Positions 18,640 to 27,028 of a stretch of 58,813 bases of DNA are shown one piece after another (the stretch's first letter is position 1; each line of letters starts with the position of its first letter). Source of the stretch: a virus. The notes under the pieces were generated by a model. It had not been told where the DNA came from, ran no database searches, and worked only from the letters and a program-made list of their open reading frames with translations. The stretch is from the IMG/VR virus record IMGVR_UViG_3300025543_000021, positions 1-58,813 of that record. One strand, given 5' to 3'. The position numbers were made by a program, and so were the translations under genes.

Positions 18640-18665
18640 AGCTTTCTATAAAGGAGAAATTAGAA

Positions 18666-19001
18666 ATGACCGTGTATATAGTCCAAGAAGTCCTTGGAAG
18701 AAACCTTGTCCCCGCACAAAAGTATGGGGAATTAGTTCCTTTACTCCCTGCTAGGGCTAACTTGATGCTTTCGACTGGGCCTGAAGTAAAAATGCTCAAA
18801 CGAAAACTAATAGATTTCAATGACGATGATTACCTATTATTAATAGGCGATCCTGCTGCCATTGGATTGTGCTGCGCAATAGCAGCATCCATCAACAGTA
18901 AGTTTTCTGTCCTTAAATGGGACAGGCAAGAAATGACTTACTACCCTGTATCGTTCGATATTAGGGGTAATTCAGAAGACTTAGGAGAAGTCCATGTCTG
19001 A
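18666..19001 (+). CDS. Conserved phage protein of unknown function (D-D-D-Y-L-L-L-I-G-D-P motif)
   Basis: The 111-residue product has an N-terminal Y-I-V-Q-E motif and a central D-D-D-Y-L-L-L-I-G-D-P-A-A-I-G motif, followed by K-W-D-R-Q-E. I know this arrangement as a widespread hypothetical family that opens phage early operons. A strong AAAGGAG site precedes ATG. It overlaps the next gene by 8 bases. No biochemical role can be given. Confidence 0.8.
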   Translation: MTVYIVQEVLGRNLVPAQKYGELVPLLPARANLMLSTGPEVKMLKRKLIDFNDDDYLLLIGDPAAIGLCCAIAASINSKFSVLKWDRQEMTYYPVSFDIRGNSEDLGEVHV

Positions 19002-19575
19002 AGACGATAACATACCGTTGTCCTTTGAGGAACTAACGGGTGCATCCTCTACCGAGGAATGGAACGAAACGACACTCGATAGCGAGTACGCAAAAATTAC
19101 TGAAAAAGCCATCGCCTTACAAAAATTGCAAGAAGATGTAAAAACACTGGAACACGCTTTAAAAGAAACGAAGGAAAAACTTCGTATTGTTGAAGAGCAA
19201 GAACTTCCAGAAGCTATGCAAGCCGCGAATCTACAAGAAATAAAACTTACTAATGGAGCAAAGATAACAATGTCTCAGTTCTATAAAGGTTCTATATCTG
19301 AAAAGCACCGCGAAAAAGCACATGAATGGCTTTTAAGTAACAACCACGGCGGCATTATTAAGCACGAAGTATCTTTAAAGTTCGGTAAGGACGAAGGAGA
19401 AAAAGCTAATGACGCAGTGCAAAGTCTTAAACAGAAAGGGTTAGACCCTGCTGTTAAAGAAAGTGTTCATCCGCAAACGCTAAATGCATTTGTAAGAGAA
19501 CAATTGACGAGTGGGAAAGATCTTCCTGCTGATTTATTCGGGGTCTACGTCGGATCTCGCGCCAAACTAAAATAG
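18994..19575 (+). CDS. Conserved early protein with coiled coil
   Basis: The 193-residue product has an acidic N-terminus, a coiled coil at about residues 30-75 ending in E-L-P-E-A-M, and a conserved C-terminal half with W-L-L-S-N-N, K-F-G, V-H-P-Q-T-L-N-A-F-V-R-E and L-P-A-D-L-F-G-V-Y-V-G. This is a common phage family beside SSB-like genes. A role in replication is inferred from neighbours only. Confidence 0.78.
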   Translation: MSEDDNIPLSFEELTGASSTEEWNETTLDSEYAKITEKAIALQKLQEDVKTLEHALKETKEKLRIVEEQELPEAMQAANLQEIKLTNGAKITMSQFYKGSISEKHREKAHEWLLSNNHGGIIKHEVSLKFGKDEGEKANDAVQSLKQKGLDPAVKESVHPQTLNAFVREQLTSGKDLPADLFGVYVGSRAKLK

Positions 19576-19586
19576 AGGTAACTCCA

Positions 19587-20399
19587 ATGGCTGATAAGAA
19601 AGTAGCTGAAGTATCATCTTCAGATGTAATCCCTTTTGATGACGATATGTTATCCCAAGGAACAGGGTTAGAAGAAGCGACAGCAGATGATTATGCGATT
19701 CCGTTTTTACGCATATTACAATCTATGTCCCCGCAACTTAAAAAGAGTGACGGTAAATTTATTGCTGGTGCAGAAGAAGGTAGCTTCTTTAATACTGTAA
19801 GCAACGATGTTTTCGACGGCAACGAAGGCGTTAAAATTATTCCATGTGCGTATAAGAAAAAGTATATCGAATGGATTACGCGTGAAAACGGCGGCGGTTT
19901 TGTAGACGATACTCACCCTGCTAGTATTTTAAAAGAATGTACTAAAGACGATAAAGGTCGTTTTATTCTAAAGAACGGCAACCAAATTGCTGAAACAGCA
20001 GAGTATTACTGTATTCTAGTAGAAAACGAAAACGCTCCTGAACAGGTATTGTTAAGTTTAACGAGTTCACAACTAGGGTTTTCTCGACGTTGGAATACGA
20101 TGTTAAACAATGCTCGCGTACAAAATGCGAAAGGAGAATCAGTAGCCGCTCCGATGTTTTCGTTCATTTATAACCTAACTACGATAACTCAATCTAACGA
20201 CCAGTATAGCTGGATGGGTTTATCGGTAGAAAAAGCTCGACCTACCCCGATGCCATTAGCTATGGCTGCACTTGATTTTATGAAAGCTGCCCGAGCAGGG
20301 ACAGTAGAAGTAAAACAAGAGCAAGAGGGAGCCGAATCTTCTAGCAAACCAATAGTAGAAGCAGCTGATGTTTTAGAAGGTGAAGAGATACCGTTTTAG
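19587..20399 (+). CDS. Putative single-stranded-DNA-binding protein
   Basis: The 270-residue protein ends in E-G-E-E-I-P-F, the acidic/aromatic tip typical of SSB C-termini that recruits replication partners; an I-P-F-D-D-D segment is also near the N-terminus. The core (F-L-R-I-L-Q, P-C-A-Y-K-K-K-Y-I-E-W, L-G-F-S-R-R-W) matches a common phage family often placed beside primase and polymerase genes. SSB function is inferred from the tail and the context. Confidence 0.65.
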   Translation: MADKKVAEVSSSDVIPFDDDMLSQGTGLEEATADDYAIPFLRILQSMSPQLKKSDGKFIAGAEEGSFFNTVSNDVFDGNEGVKIIPCAYKKKYIEWITRENGGGFVDDTHPASILKECTKDDKGRFILKNGNQIAETAEYYCILVENENAPEQVLLSLTSSQLGFSRRWNTMLNNARVQNAKGESVAAPMFSFIYNLTTITQSNDQYSWMGLSVEKARPTPMPLAMAALDFMKAARAGTVEVKQEQEGAESSSKPIVEAADVLEGEEIPF

Positions 20400-20416
20400 T
20401 ATATTAAGGGTGAGCA

Positions 20417-21940
20417 ATGTCGTTAGAAGAGCAGTTTGCCACCCGTTTCGCGGGGTTAAGACATGGATATAGTGTCTTTACCCCGACGAAAGAAACGCGG
20501 GAAGATGGTAAAGCGAAAGGGAAATACATAACAATATCACAAACTCTAAACCAGAAAGAACTATACGGTATCTGGGCAGAGCATTTGAAAGGAGAAAGAA
20601 GTCTCGGTATCGTACCGATAGATGAAAACAATATGTGTGTTTGGGGGTCTATAGATATAGATGATTACCCCTTAGATTTAAAAGGTTTATCTAAAAAGAT
20701 TAAAAAGTTCAAACTACCGTTGGTAGTTACCCGTTCTAAAAGCGGGGGTGCTCATATCTTCTTATTCGTTTTTGACCCTGTTGCGTGCTCTACGATGCAG
20801 AGGAAATTACGACAGATTTCTGCAGCTATTGGTTTCGGTCAATCTGAGATATTCCCTAAGCAAACCAAACTCTTATTGGAGCGCGGGGATAGAGGTAGTC
20901 CGTTACAGATGCCTTATTTCGGAGGAGAAGATTCTACTAGTTACGCTTTCGGAGCGTCAGGTAATGTCCTAACTCCAGAAGAGTTTTTAGAGTATTGCGA
21001 TACGTTAGTTCTTACTGAGGAAGAATTAGATAAGTTAGAAGTAACTCCGATTATAGAAGATTCGGAATGGCTATCTCATTCGCCACCTTGTTTAGAACAC
21101 CTGATCGCTCAGGGGTTTCCGAAAGGTATGCGTAATTCAGGGTTATTTAACGTAGGTGTATTCTTACGCAAAAAGTTCCCTGACGATTGGGAGTCTAGGG
21201 TTGAGCAGATAAACCATAAACATTTTAATCCACCGTTAAGTGCACAAGAAGTATTAACAGTTTCTAAGCAGGTTCAGAAAAAAGATTACTTTTATAAATG
21301 TAACGATCAGCCGATAGCTGGGCATTGTAATAGCCCGTTATGTCGGACTAGAAAGTTCGGTATTGGAGCTTCTGGAGGTACACCGTTATTTAGTAACCTT
21401 ACTAAACAGAACAGTGATCCCCCGATATGGTTCTTAGATGTCGAAGGCGGTAGGTTAGAACTAGAAACAGAAGAGCTGTTAAACCAAACACGGTTCCAGA
21501 AAAAGTGTATGGATAGTTTGAACCTTATCCCACCGAAAGTACGGGATAACGTATGGCGCACAATTATTCAGCAATTACTTGATACCCTGACTATTATTGA
21601 AGTACCTAAAGATGCTTCGACTGAAGGTCATTTTAACGAGTTACTTGAAACATTTTGTACTGAACGACCAGCTAGAGAGCGTGACGAGCTATTACTTGGG
21701 AAACCGTGGACAGATAAAGACAGGACATATTTCAGGTTAGCAGATCTTATGGATTTCTTACACCGTAAGAATTTTAGAGATTACCCTAGAAATAAGTTAA
21801 GTGCGAAATTAAAGAATATGGGCGGGGAAGCGCATTTCTTTAACATTAAGGGTAAAGGCGCAAACGTCTGGCATATACCAGAGTTCCAAGCGCAAAGCGA
21901 ATCGCACACCTTGCCTGAATTTAACGATAGTCCGTTATGA
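20417..21940 (+). CDS. Archaeo-eukaryotic-type DNA primase with Cys-rich C-terminal domain
   Basis: The 507-residue product has the AEP primase core: D-I-D-D at residues 80-83 (metal ligands) and S-G-G-A-H-I at 109-114 (conserved His). The arrangement resembles TOTE-type phage primases. Four cysteines, C225, C295, C304 and C309, lie in a helical domain after the core and could bind an Fe-S cluster or zinc as in PriL. It should make primers for PolA encoded 5 kb away. It overlaps the helicase gene by 4 bases. Confidence 0.82.
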   Translation: MSLEEQFATRFAGLRHGYSVFTPTKETREDGKAKGKYITISQTLNQKELYGIWAEHLKGERSLGIVPIDENNMCVWGSIDIDDYPLDLKGLSKKIKKFKLPLVVTRSKSGGAHIFLFVFDPVACSTMQRKLRQISAAIGFGQSEIFPKQTKLLLERGDRGSPLQMPYFGGEDSTSYAFGASGNVLTPEEFLEYCDTLVLTEEELDKLEVTPIIEDSEWLSHSPPCLEHLIAQGFPKGMRNSGLFNVGVFLRKKFPDDWESRVEQINHKHFNPPLSAQEVLTVSKQVQKKDYFYKCNDQPIAGHCNSPLCRTRKFGIGASGGTPLFSNLTKQNSDPPIWFLDVEGGRLELETEELLNQTRFQKKCMDSLNLIPPKVRDNVWRTIIQQLLDTLTIIEVPKDASTEGHFNELLETFCTERPARERDELLLGKPWTDKDRTYFRLADLMDFLHRKNFRDYPRNKLSAKLKNMGGEAHFFNIKGKGANVWHIPEFQAQSESHTLPEFNDSPL

Positions 21941-23433
21941 CATTAAAAGCAGGAGCACAGATAATCCTTGGGCCTCCAGGAACGGGTAAAACCAGTACGC
22001 TATTAGGTTTATTAGAAGAAGAATTAGATCGGGGGACTTGCCCAGAAGATATTGGGTTTTTTACTTTTACTAAACAAGCAGTACAAGAAGGCAAAAGCAG
22101 AGCGATGTCGAGGTTCTCGATAACAAAAACACAGTTACCGTATTTTAGAACATTACATTCACTTTGTTTTTTCCAATTAGGTCTATCGAAAGATAGTGTT
22201 ATGGGTTCAAGAGATATTGGTGAGTTAAACCAAAAGTTGAACCTACGACTTACCGGATCTGTAAATTCAGAAGAAGGCCATATCTCTAGTATATCGAAAG
22301 ACGACAAACTGTTGTTTATCGAAAACTTAGCTCGGATGAGACAGATAAGTTTAGAGTCTCAATGGCACGATGCCGACGATGCCGTTGGTTGGTTTGAATT
22401 AGAGAGATTTTCTAACGGATTAAAACTGTTTAAAAAAGATAGATTACTTATCGACTATACCGATATGTTGCAGTTGTTTTTAGATCGAGGCCGCGCACCT
22501 AAATTAGATGTAATGTTCGTTGACGAAGCACAGGATCTATCACCTTTGCAATGGGCGGTTGTTAGAAAGCTATGTGAATCAGCAGATAGGATTTATATCG
22601 CAGGTGACGATGACCAAGCTATTTATAGATGGGCTGGAGCAGACGTTGATTATTTGATTCGTAATTCTAAAGATGCGATGATATTAAAACAATCTTATAG
22701 AATCCCTTCTTCTGTACATACGATCGCGCAGCAGTGTATAGGACAAGTAGCTTCGAGAATCCATAAAGTTTGGGAACCTAGAAAAGAAGTAGGTCATGTT
22801 TCGTGGGAACCGTCTTACGAATCAATAGATATGGAACACGGACAGTGGTTGGTATTAGCTAGGACTAATTACTTACTAAACGGGATCGAAGAACACTGTA
22901 GATCTGAAGGTTGGTTTTATAAAAGTAAAAATAGAACCAGTGTTTCGGAGAAAAAAGTAAAAGCAGTTAAGGATTGGGAAACGCTGCGCAAGGGGGGCGT
23001 TATACCGATCATTGATCTTACCAAAGTCCTTCTTTATATGAAGATACCTGTACCTATCTCCCTAGAAAGAACCGACTTTGATAGTAATGTTTCTTTCGAA
23101 CAAGCTCAGGGTTACGTCCCAAGTTTAAAGAAAGAATATTGGTACGATTTATTCGAAGGAATCCCAGTTTCTGAGCGAAGTTATATTAGAGCGATGCTTA
23201 GACGCGGAGAAAAAATTACAAAAGACCCTCGGATTAAACTTTCTACTATCCACGCTGCTAAAGGTGGTGAAGCAGATAACGTAATTTTATTAACAGATAT
23301 ATCTAACCGGATATATAAATCATATCAACAAAACCCTGATGATGAATCGCGGGTGTTTTATGTTGGGTTAACTAGAGCAAAGGAGAACTTGTTTTTAATT
23401 GAGCCGCAAACTCAAAAATATTTCCCACTTTAG
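21937..23433 (+). CDS. UvrD/Rep-family SF1 DNA helicase
   Basis: The 498-residue product has a complete SF1A motif set: Walker A G-P-P-G-T-G-K-T (12-19), D-E-A-Q-D (196-200), G-D-D-D-Q-A-I-Y (223-230), S-Y-R-I-P (about 253-257), S-T-I-H-A-A-K-G near residue 417 and V-G-L-T-R-A-K near the C-terminus. It is shorter than cellular UvrD. Coupled to the primase by an ATGA overlap, it probably serves as the replicative or repair helicase; no DnaB-type helicase is present in the window. Confidence 0.92.
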   Translation: MTLKAGAQIILGPPGTGKTSTLLGLLEEELDRGTCPEDIGFFTFTKQAVQEGKSRAMSRFSITKTQLPYFRTLHSLCFFQLGLSKDSVMGSRDIGELNQKLNLRLTGSVNSEEGHISSISKDDKLLFIENLARMRQISLESQWHDADDAVGWFELERFSNGLKLFKKDRLLIDYTDMLQLFLDRGRAPKLDVMFVDEAQDLSPLQWAVVRKLCESADRIYIAGDDDQAIYRWAGADVDYLIRNSKDAMILKQSYRIPSSVHTIAQQCIGQVASRIHKVWEPRKEVGHVSWEPSYESIDMEHGQWLVLARTNYLLNGIEEHCRSEGWFYKSKNRTSVSEKKVKAVKDWETLRKGGVIPIIDLTKVLLYMKIPVPISLERTDFDSNVSFEQAQGYVPSLKKEYWYDLFEGIPVSERSYIRAMLRRGEKITKDPRIKLSTIHAAKGGEADNVILLTDISNRIYKSYQQNPDDESRVFYVGLTRAKENLFLIEPQTQKYFPL

Positions 23434-23436
23434 TCC

Positions 23437-23465
23437 TTTACTTTGGTAAAGTAGTAAGGTAAAGT
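23437..23465 (+). promoter_or_regulatory. Sigma-70-like promoter before the modification cluster
   Basis: TTTACT at 23437-23442, exactly 17 bp, TAAAGT at 23460-23465. It starts just behind the helicase stop codon. A TAAAGTAGTAA sequence occurs twice in tandem (23447 and 23460), which could offer an operator or a second -10. Confidence 0.6.
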
Positions 23466-23490
23466 AGTAAAACCTAGAAAGGAGAAAATA

Positions 23491-23991
23491 ATGAACATCT
23501 TTGTAACTGATCCGTGCCCTATACAAAGTGCACAAGAACAGTGTGATAAACACGTTGTTAAAATGATATTAGAGTCTGCTCAAATGTTATCTACCGCGTG
23601 GCGAGTATTTGATGATAAAGCTGCTGAAAATGCAGGAATGTATAAACAGGCTTATTTAAACCATCCGTGTACGGTATGGGCTAGAGAAGCTCAAGAAAAC
23701 TATATCTGGCTATATAACCATTTCGATGCGCTATGTACCGAATATACAGAACGCTATAACAAAAACCACGCTTCCTCAAGATTACTAGCCGCATTGTTCT
23801 GGACTCCGTTTGCACCTGAAAAACAAATAGATTTTAAAAAACAACCAGAACGCTTTGCATTAGCAATGCCTGATGAATATAAAACAGAAAATGTTTACGA
23901 TTCGTACCGTAACTATCTCATTAACGAGAAAAGTTACTTTGCTAAATGGGATAAAAATCCTTCAAGAAAACCAACATGGTGGAATAATTAA
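23491..23991 (+). CDS. Conserved phage protein (D-K-H-V-V-K-M family)
   Basis: The 166-residue product follows a strong AGAAAGGAG site. Conserved-looking blocks are D-K-H-V-V-K-M-I-L-E-S-A-Q, N-H-P-C-T-V-W-A-R and N-Y-x-W-L-Y-x-H-F. I recognise this as a widespread phage hypothetical family, frequent near nucleotide-metabolism genes, but cannot assign a reaction. The His, Cys and Asp/Lys clusters suggest an enzyme. Confidence 0.78.
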   Translation: MNIFVTDPCPIQSAQEQCDKHVVKMILESAQMLSTAWRVFDDKAAENAGMYKQAYLNHPCTVWAREAQENYIWLYNHFDALCTEYTERYNKNHASSRLLAALFWTPFAPEKQIDFKKQPERFALAMPDEYKTENVYDSYRNYLINEKSYFAKWDKNPSRKPTWWNN

Positions 23992-24854
23992 TGGCCTCTA
24001 TAAGAAAGAAGCTCGACGAAAATGTCAACGACAGTAAAAATACCCGTATGGATATTGCCAGCGGTAATATGCTAGGTAACTGGCGTCCTGACGAAATTAC
24101 TCACATGACCCGCTACGATAAAATATCGTCGTTATGTATTGAACTAGCTAAACAGCTAGGCAGACCTATCGACGTACTCGAAGCAGGGTGCGGAGAAATC
24201 TGGGTTCTTAGGAATCTCTATAAAGCCTATACCGTTAAAAAGTCCGATGTTATTCGTTCGTATCGCGGCGTAGATATTGACCCTGCGTGTCTCAATGAAA
24301 AGTCAGGTTATAGCAGCCCTACTGGATTTGTACCAGATTCAACTTGGTTCGCTAATTTTAACGGTCAGATTGATATTCAAGATTTAACGACTAACCCTAT
24401 CTTTGATATGCCCGATAACTCTGTAGACTTTTTCTGGACTACTGAAGTAATCGAACATATGGGTAGCGAGTTTATTTCAGCGTGGTTAGATGATGCGAAT
24501 AGAGTTTTACGTCCAGGAGGCTTGATTTATGTTTCCACGCCTAACCACGACGGTTCTAACGATAAGCTACCTGAAGACCACGTTTACGAATGGGGTTTCG
24601 ATGAACTTAAAAAAGAACTTACTAAAGCAGAACGACAGTGGTATTTGCAATCAGTAGTAGGAACTTTTTGCCAGATGCCTAAACTCCGAGCAGCAATGCA
24701 AAAGGATAAAGATGCTGGTACAGAGCGTTGGACTTTCGATCAGTTCAATTTACTACAAGAACGATATGGTAAACAGTTTTTGCGAGTAACGGCGGCAACC
24801 TTCTTTCCAGAAGTATCTAATAACTGCGCATGGATATTGAGAAAGAAACCGTGA
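23991..24854 (+). CDS. Class I SAM-dependent methyltransferase-like protein
   Basis: The 287-residue product has motif I D-V-L-E-A-G-C-G (61-68), an acidic motif II in G-V-D-I-D-P, the V-I-E-H segment, and L-R-P-G-G-L-I-Y-V-S-T-P-N-H after the catalytic strand. These fit the methyltransferase-11/UbiG-like fold. It begins one base inside the upstream stop (TAATGG). The substrate is unknown; a nucleotide, modified base or small molecule is possible given the neighbouring modification-type genes. Confidence 0.82.
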   Translation: MASIRKKLDENVNDSKNTRMDIASGNMLGNWRPDEITHMTRYDKISSLCIELAKQLGRPIDVLEAGCGEIWVLRNLYKAYTVKKSDVIRSYRGVDIDPACLNEKSGYSSPTGFVPDSTWFANFNGQIDIQDLTTNPIFDMPDNSVDFFWTTEVIEHMGSEFISAWLDDANRVLRPGGLIYVSTPNHDGSNDKLPEDHVYEWGFDELKKELTKAERQWYLQSVVGTFCQMPKLRAAMQKDKDAGTERWTFDQFNLLQERYGKQFLRVTAATFFPEVSNNCAWILRKKP

Positions 24855-25762
24855 ATCGTTTTATTCCCGAAGAACTAGATCGCTATACCTATTGGATAGA
24901 AGAGCGTGAGCGTATTCGGCATTTAAAGGAAGAGCTTAAACAAGACCCTCCTTGGACAGAAGACCCGATTCTTAAAGAGTTTAAGTTTTGTCAGGTTTTT
25001 CGAGAAGACGATAGAACAACTCGGTGGTTCCGCACACATATGCGAGAACCATTAAGGAATAGTCCTGATGTTTTTATGGCGACGATAGCTTTCCGTTTCT
25101 TTAATCTTATTGAAACAGGTAGAACGCTACTCGATAACAATTTACATATCGAATGGGATCGACCGAAAGCTATTGAAGAAATAAAGAAAAACCCTAAATG
25201 GATTACAGGGGCATACATTGTTAAAAGTCCTAATCGTATGGATAAGGTAACAGGCGTAACAGAATGTGTATCCCATCTCTGGGATGATAGGGAAAACATT
25301 ATTAAACAACTTGAATCGTTTACTACGTTAGAAGAAGCATGGCGGTTTTTAATGCAGTACCCGTATATCGGGCCATTCGTTTCTTACGAAATGGTTACAG
25401 ATCTCAGACATACATACCTGTTAGAAAACGCAACAGATATATGTAGTTGGGGTAATCCAGGACCAGGAGCGATGAGAGGGTTAAACAGGCTAACAGGTAG
25501 GCCGTTAGAATTTTGTAAACGATCTTGGGACTGGCATAGCGAAATGCTAGACCTGTACGATTGGTGCTCGCAAAAACTAGACCTTAGTAAACTTAATTAC
25601 CCGTTTGAAATGAGAGAAGTAGAAGGCGGGTTATGTGAGTTTGATAAATACTCTCGTATTTTAAAAGGCCAAGGTCGGACACGAAGCGTATACAACTATT
25701 CAGAAAGAAACCGTCCTTTAATCGAGGACATAGAGAATGGAGAAAGTAGATGGGAAAATTAA
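24851..25762 (+). CDS. HhH-like DNA base-modification protein (HMUDK_hel / AGPT-Pplase superfamily candidate)
   Basis: I prefer GTG 24851, which overlaps the upstream TGA (GTGA) behind GAGAAAG; an in-frame ATG lies at 24830. The helical product of about 303 residues has an F-R-F-F-N segment, T-G-A-Y-I-V, a helix-hairpin-helix-like P-Y-I-G-P-F-V-S-Y-E-M-V-T-D-L, and G-P-G-A-M-R-G-L. These match the helical domain of 5-hydroxymethyl-dU DNA kinases and thymine pyrophosphorylases. No P-loop is present, so it is not itself a kinase. It probably acts on hydroxymethylated thymine in DNA. Confidence 0.65.
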   Translation: MNRFIPEELDRYTYWIEERERIRHLKEELKQDPPWTEDPILKEFKFCQVFREDDRTTRWFRTHMREPLRNSPDVFMATIAFRFFNLIETGRTLLDNNLHIEWDRPKAIEEIKKNPKWITGAYIVKSPNRMDKVTGVTECVSHLWDDRENIIKQLESFTTLEEAWRFLMQYPYIGPFVSYEMVTDLRHTYLLENATDICSWGNPGPGAMRGLNRLTGRPLEFCKRSWDWHSEMLDLYDWCSQKLDLSKLNYPFEMREVEGGLCEFDKYSRILKGQGRTRSVYNYSERNRPLIEDIENGESRWEN

Positions 25763-25986
25763 AAGAGTTACTCGTAGATTTAGATGAAAACCATACTGAC
25801 TTTGTAATGGAGCATTATGGAATATTTCTACAAAACTGTATGAAAAACAAAGAAATGCCAAATACATGGGAAGATGCAATAAACGCGATTCATTGGGCTG
25901 CATTGTTTAACGGCAATGAGTTAGGTCGATTACAGATTCAGTACATTCTTACACAACAAACGGAGAGTCTTTATGAAAGTGATTAG
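25750..25986 (+). CDS. Small protein between modification genes
   Basis: The 78-residue acidic, helical product overlaps both neighbours (13 and 14 bases), so it is translated as part of the same operon. No motif or membrane segment is visible. Tight coupling to the putative modification genes suggests a partner or regulator, but nothing in the sequence proves it. Confidence 0.68.
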   Translation: MGKLKELLVDLDENHTDFVMEHYGIFLQNCMKNKEMPNTWEDAINAIHWAALFNGNELGRLQIQYILTQQTESLYESD

Positions 25987-27028
25987 TGCAGTTAACGTAA
26001 ACGACGCGTTAGCTAAAGGCGTTGATTTATTCAATAGTCCAATTAATTACAGGACGCAGGAAAGTCGTAATGGAACGACGATGGAAGCATTGTCTCCTGT
26101 AACTACAGTGTATAAAAAACCTTGGCAACGAGTGTTGTTTAATCAAGAACGAGACGCTAACCCTTTCTTTCATTTATATGAATCAATATGGATGTTAGCA
26201 GGATCACAAGATTTAAAAAAACTAACGCATTTTAACGCAGGAATGGCTAACTTTTCTGACGATGAGGAAACTTTAAACGGATCATATGGATACCGTTGGA
26301 GACGACAGTTCGGTTACGACCAAATACCCCGTGTTGTAAATATGTTAAAAAACGACCCCGATTCTCGCAGGGTAGTTCTTCAAATGTGGGATGGGGTTTT
26401 AGATTTAGATAGTAGTAGCAAAGACATCCCGTGTAATACAAACATCTATTTTAAAGTTCGAGATAATAAATTACAGATGACCGTTTGTAATCGATCGAAC
26501 GATATGATCTGGGGAGCGTATGGAGCTAACGCAGTTCATATGTCAGTATTACAGGAATATGTAGCCGCGAGTTTAAGCGTAGAAATGGGGCCGTATTATC
26601 AAGTAAGTGATAGTTTCCATGTCTACCAAAATAAAGAATGGGATAAAGTTAAACACTTAACCAGCGACCCGTTCAATACGTTATATAACCAAGCGATCTA
26701 CCCTGACGAACATTATCCGTTATGTAGCGACCCAGGAAACTTCATATCTGATTGCCAAAACTTTATAGAAGCAGCAGTTCCCCCTAGATATATGGCAGGT
26801 AATCCTGAATTAGTAGAAACATGGCCAGCGATATACGGGGGGTATAAAAACTATTTCTTCCCAGAAGTTTTAATACCTATGGTACAAGCCTATTTAGCAC
26901 ATAAGGATCGAAAGTATGAAAAGTGTTACGACTTTCTTGCACAAATTAAAGCTGAAGATTGGCAACAAGCCTGTGTCCAGTGGATTAAAAAACGAGAAGC
27001 TAATTGGAGAAAGAAAAATGCCTCTTGA
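25973..27028 (+). CDS. Thymidylate-synthase-family enzyme, possible dUMP hydroxymethylase
   Basis: The 351-residue product has the TS fold signatures: D-P-D-S-R-R (Arg132/133), the nucleophile in D-I-P-C-N-T (Cys154), R-S-N-D (174-177), G-A-N-A with Asn186 at the dUMP-selecting position, and S-F-H-V-Y near residue 210. The residue after the nucleophile is Asn rather than the His of cellular ThyA. Retained Asn186 argues for dUMP over dCMP. Its neighbours make 5-hydroxymethyl-dUMP synthesis plausible, but plain thymidylate synthase cannot be excluded. Confidence 0.85.
   Translation: MKVISAVNVNDALAKGVDLFNSPINYRTQESRNGTTMEALSPVTTVYKKPWQRVLFNQERDANPFFHLYESIWMLAGSQDLKKLTHFNAGMANFSDDEETLNGSYGYRWRRQFGYDQIPRVVNMLKNDPDSRRVVLQMWDGVLDLDSSSKDIPCNTNIYFKVRDNKLQMTVCNRSNDMIWGAYGANAVHMSVLQEYVAASLSVEMGPYYQVSDSFHVYQNKEWDKVKHLTSDPFNTLYNQAIYPDEHYPLCSDPGNFISDCQNFIEAAVPPRYMAGNPELVETWPAIYGGYKNYFFPEVLIPMVQAYLAHKDRKYEKCYDFLAQIKAEDWQQACVQWIKKREANWRKKNAS

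Larger units (their letters stand above)
18363..18665. promoter_or_regulatory. Divergent intergenic control region
   Basis: This AT-rich gap separates the minus-strand helicase from the rightward replication operon. It holds a minus-strand promoter at 18404-18432, a plus-strand promoter at 18610-18639, and a weaker plus-strand candidate at 18474-18503 (TTTACT, 18 bp, TAAAAC). A 20-base sequence at 18519-18538 recurs inverted at 38932-38951. No credible gene is present. Confidence 0.7.

Noticed and set aside
26916-27018. N-terminal extension of the Nmad1-like protein from ATG 26916
   Set aside because: It would overlap the TS gene by over 110 bases and lacks a ribosome site; ATG 27018 has GGAGAAAG at good distance.
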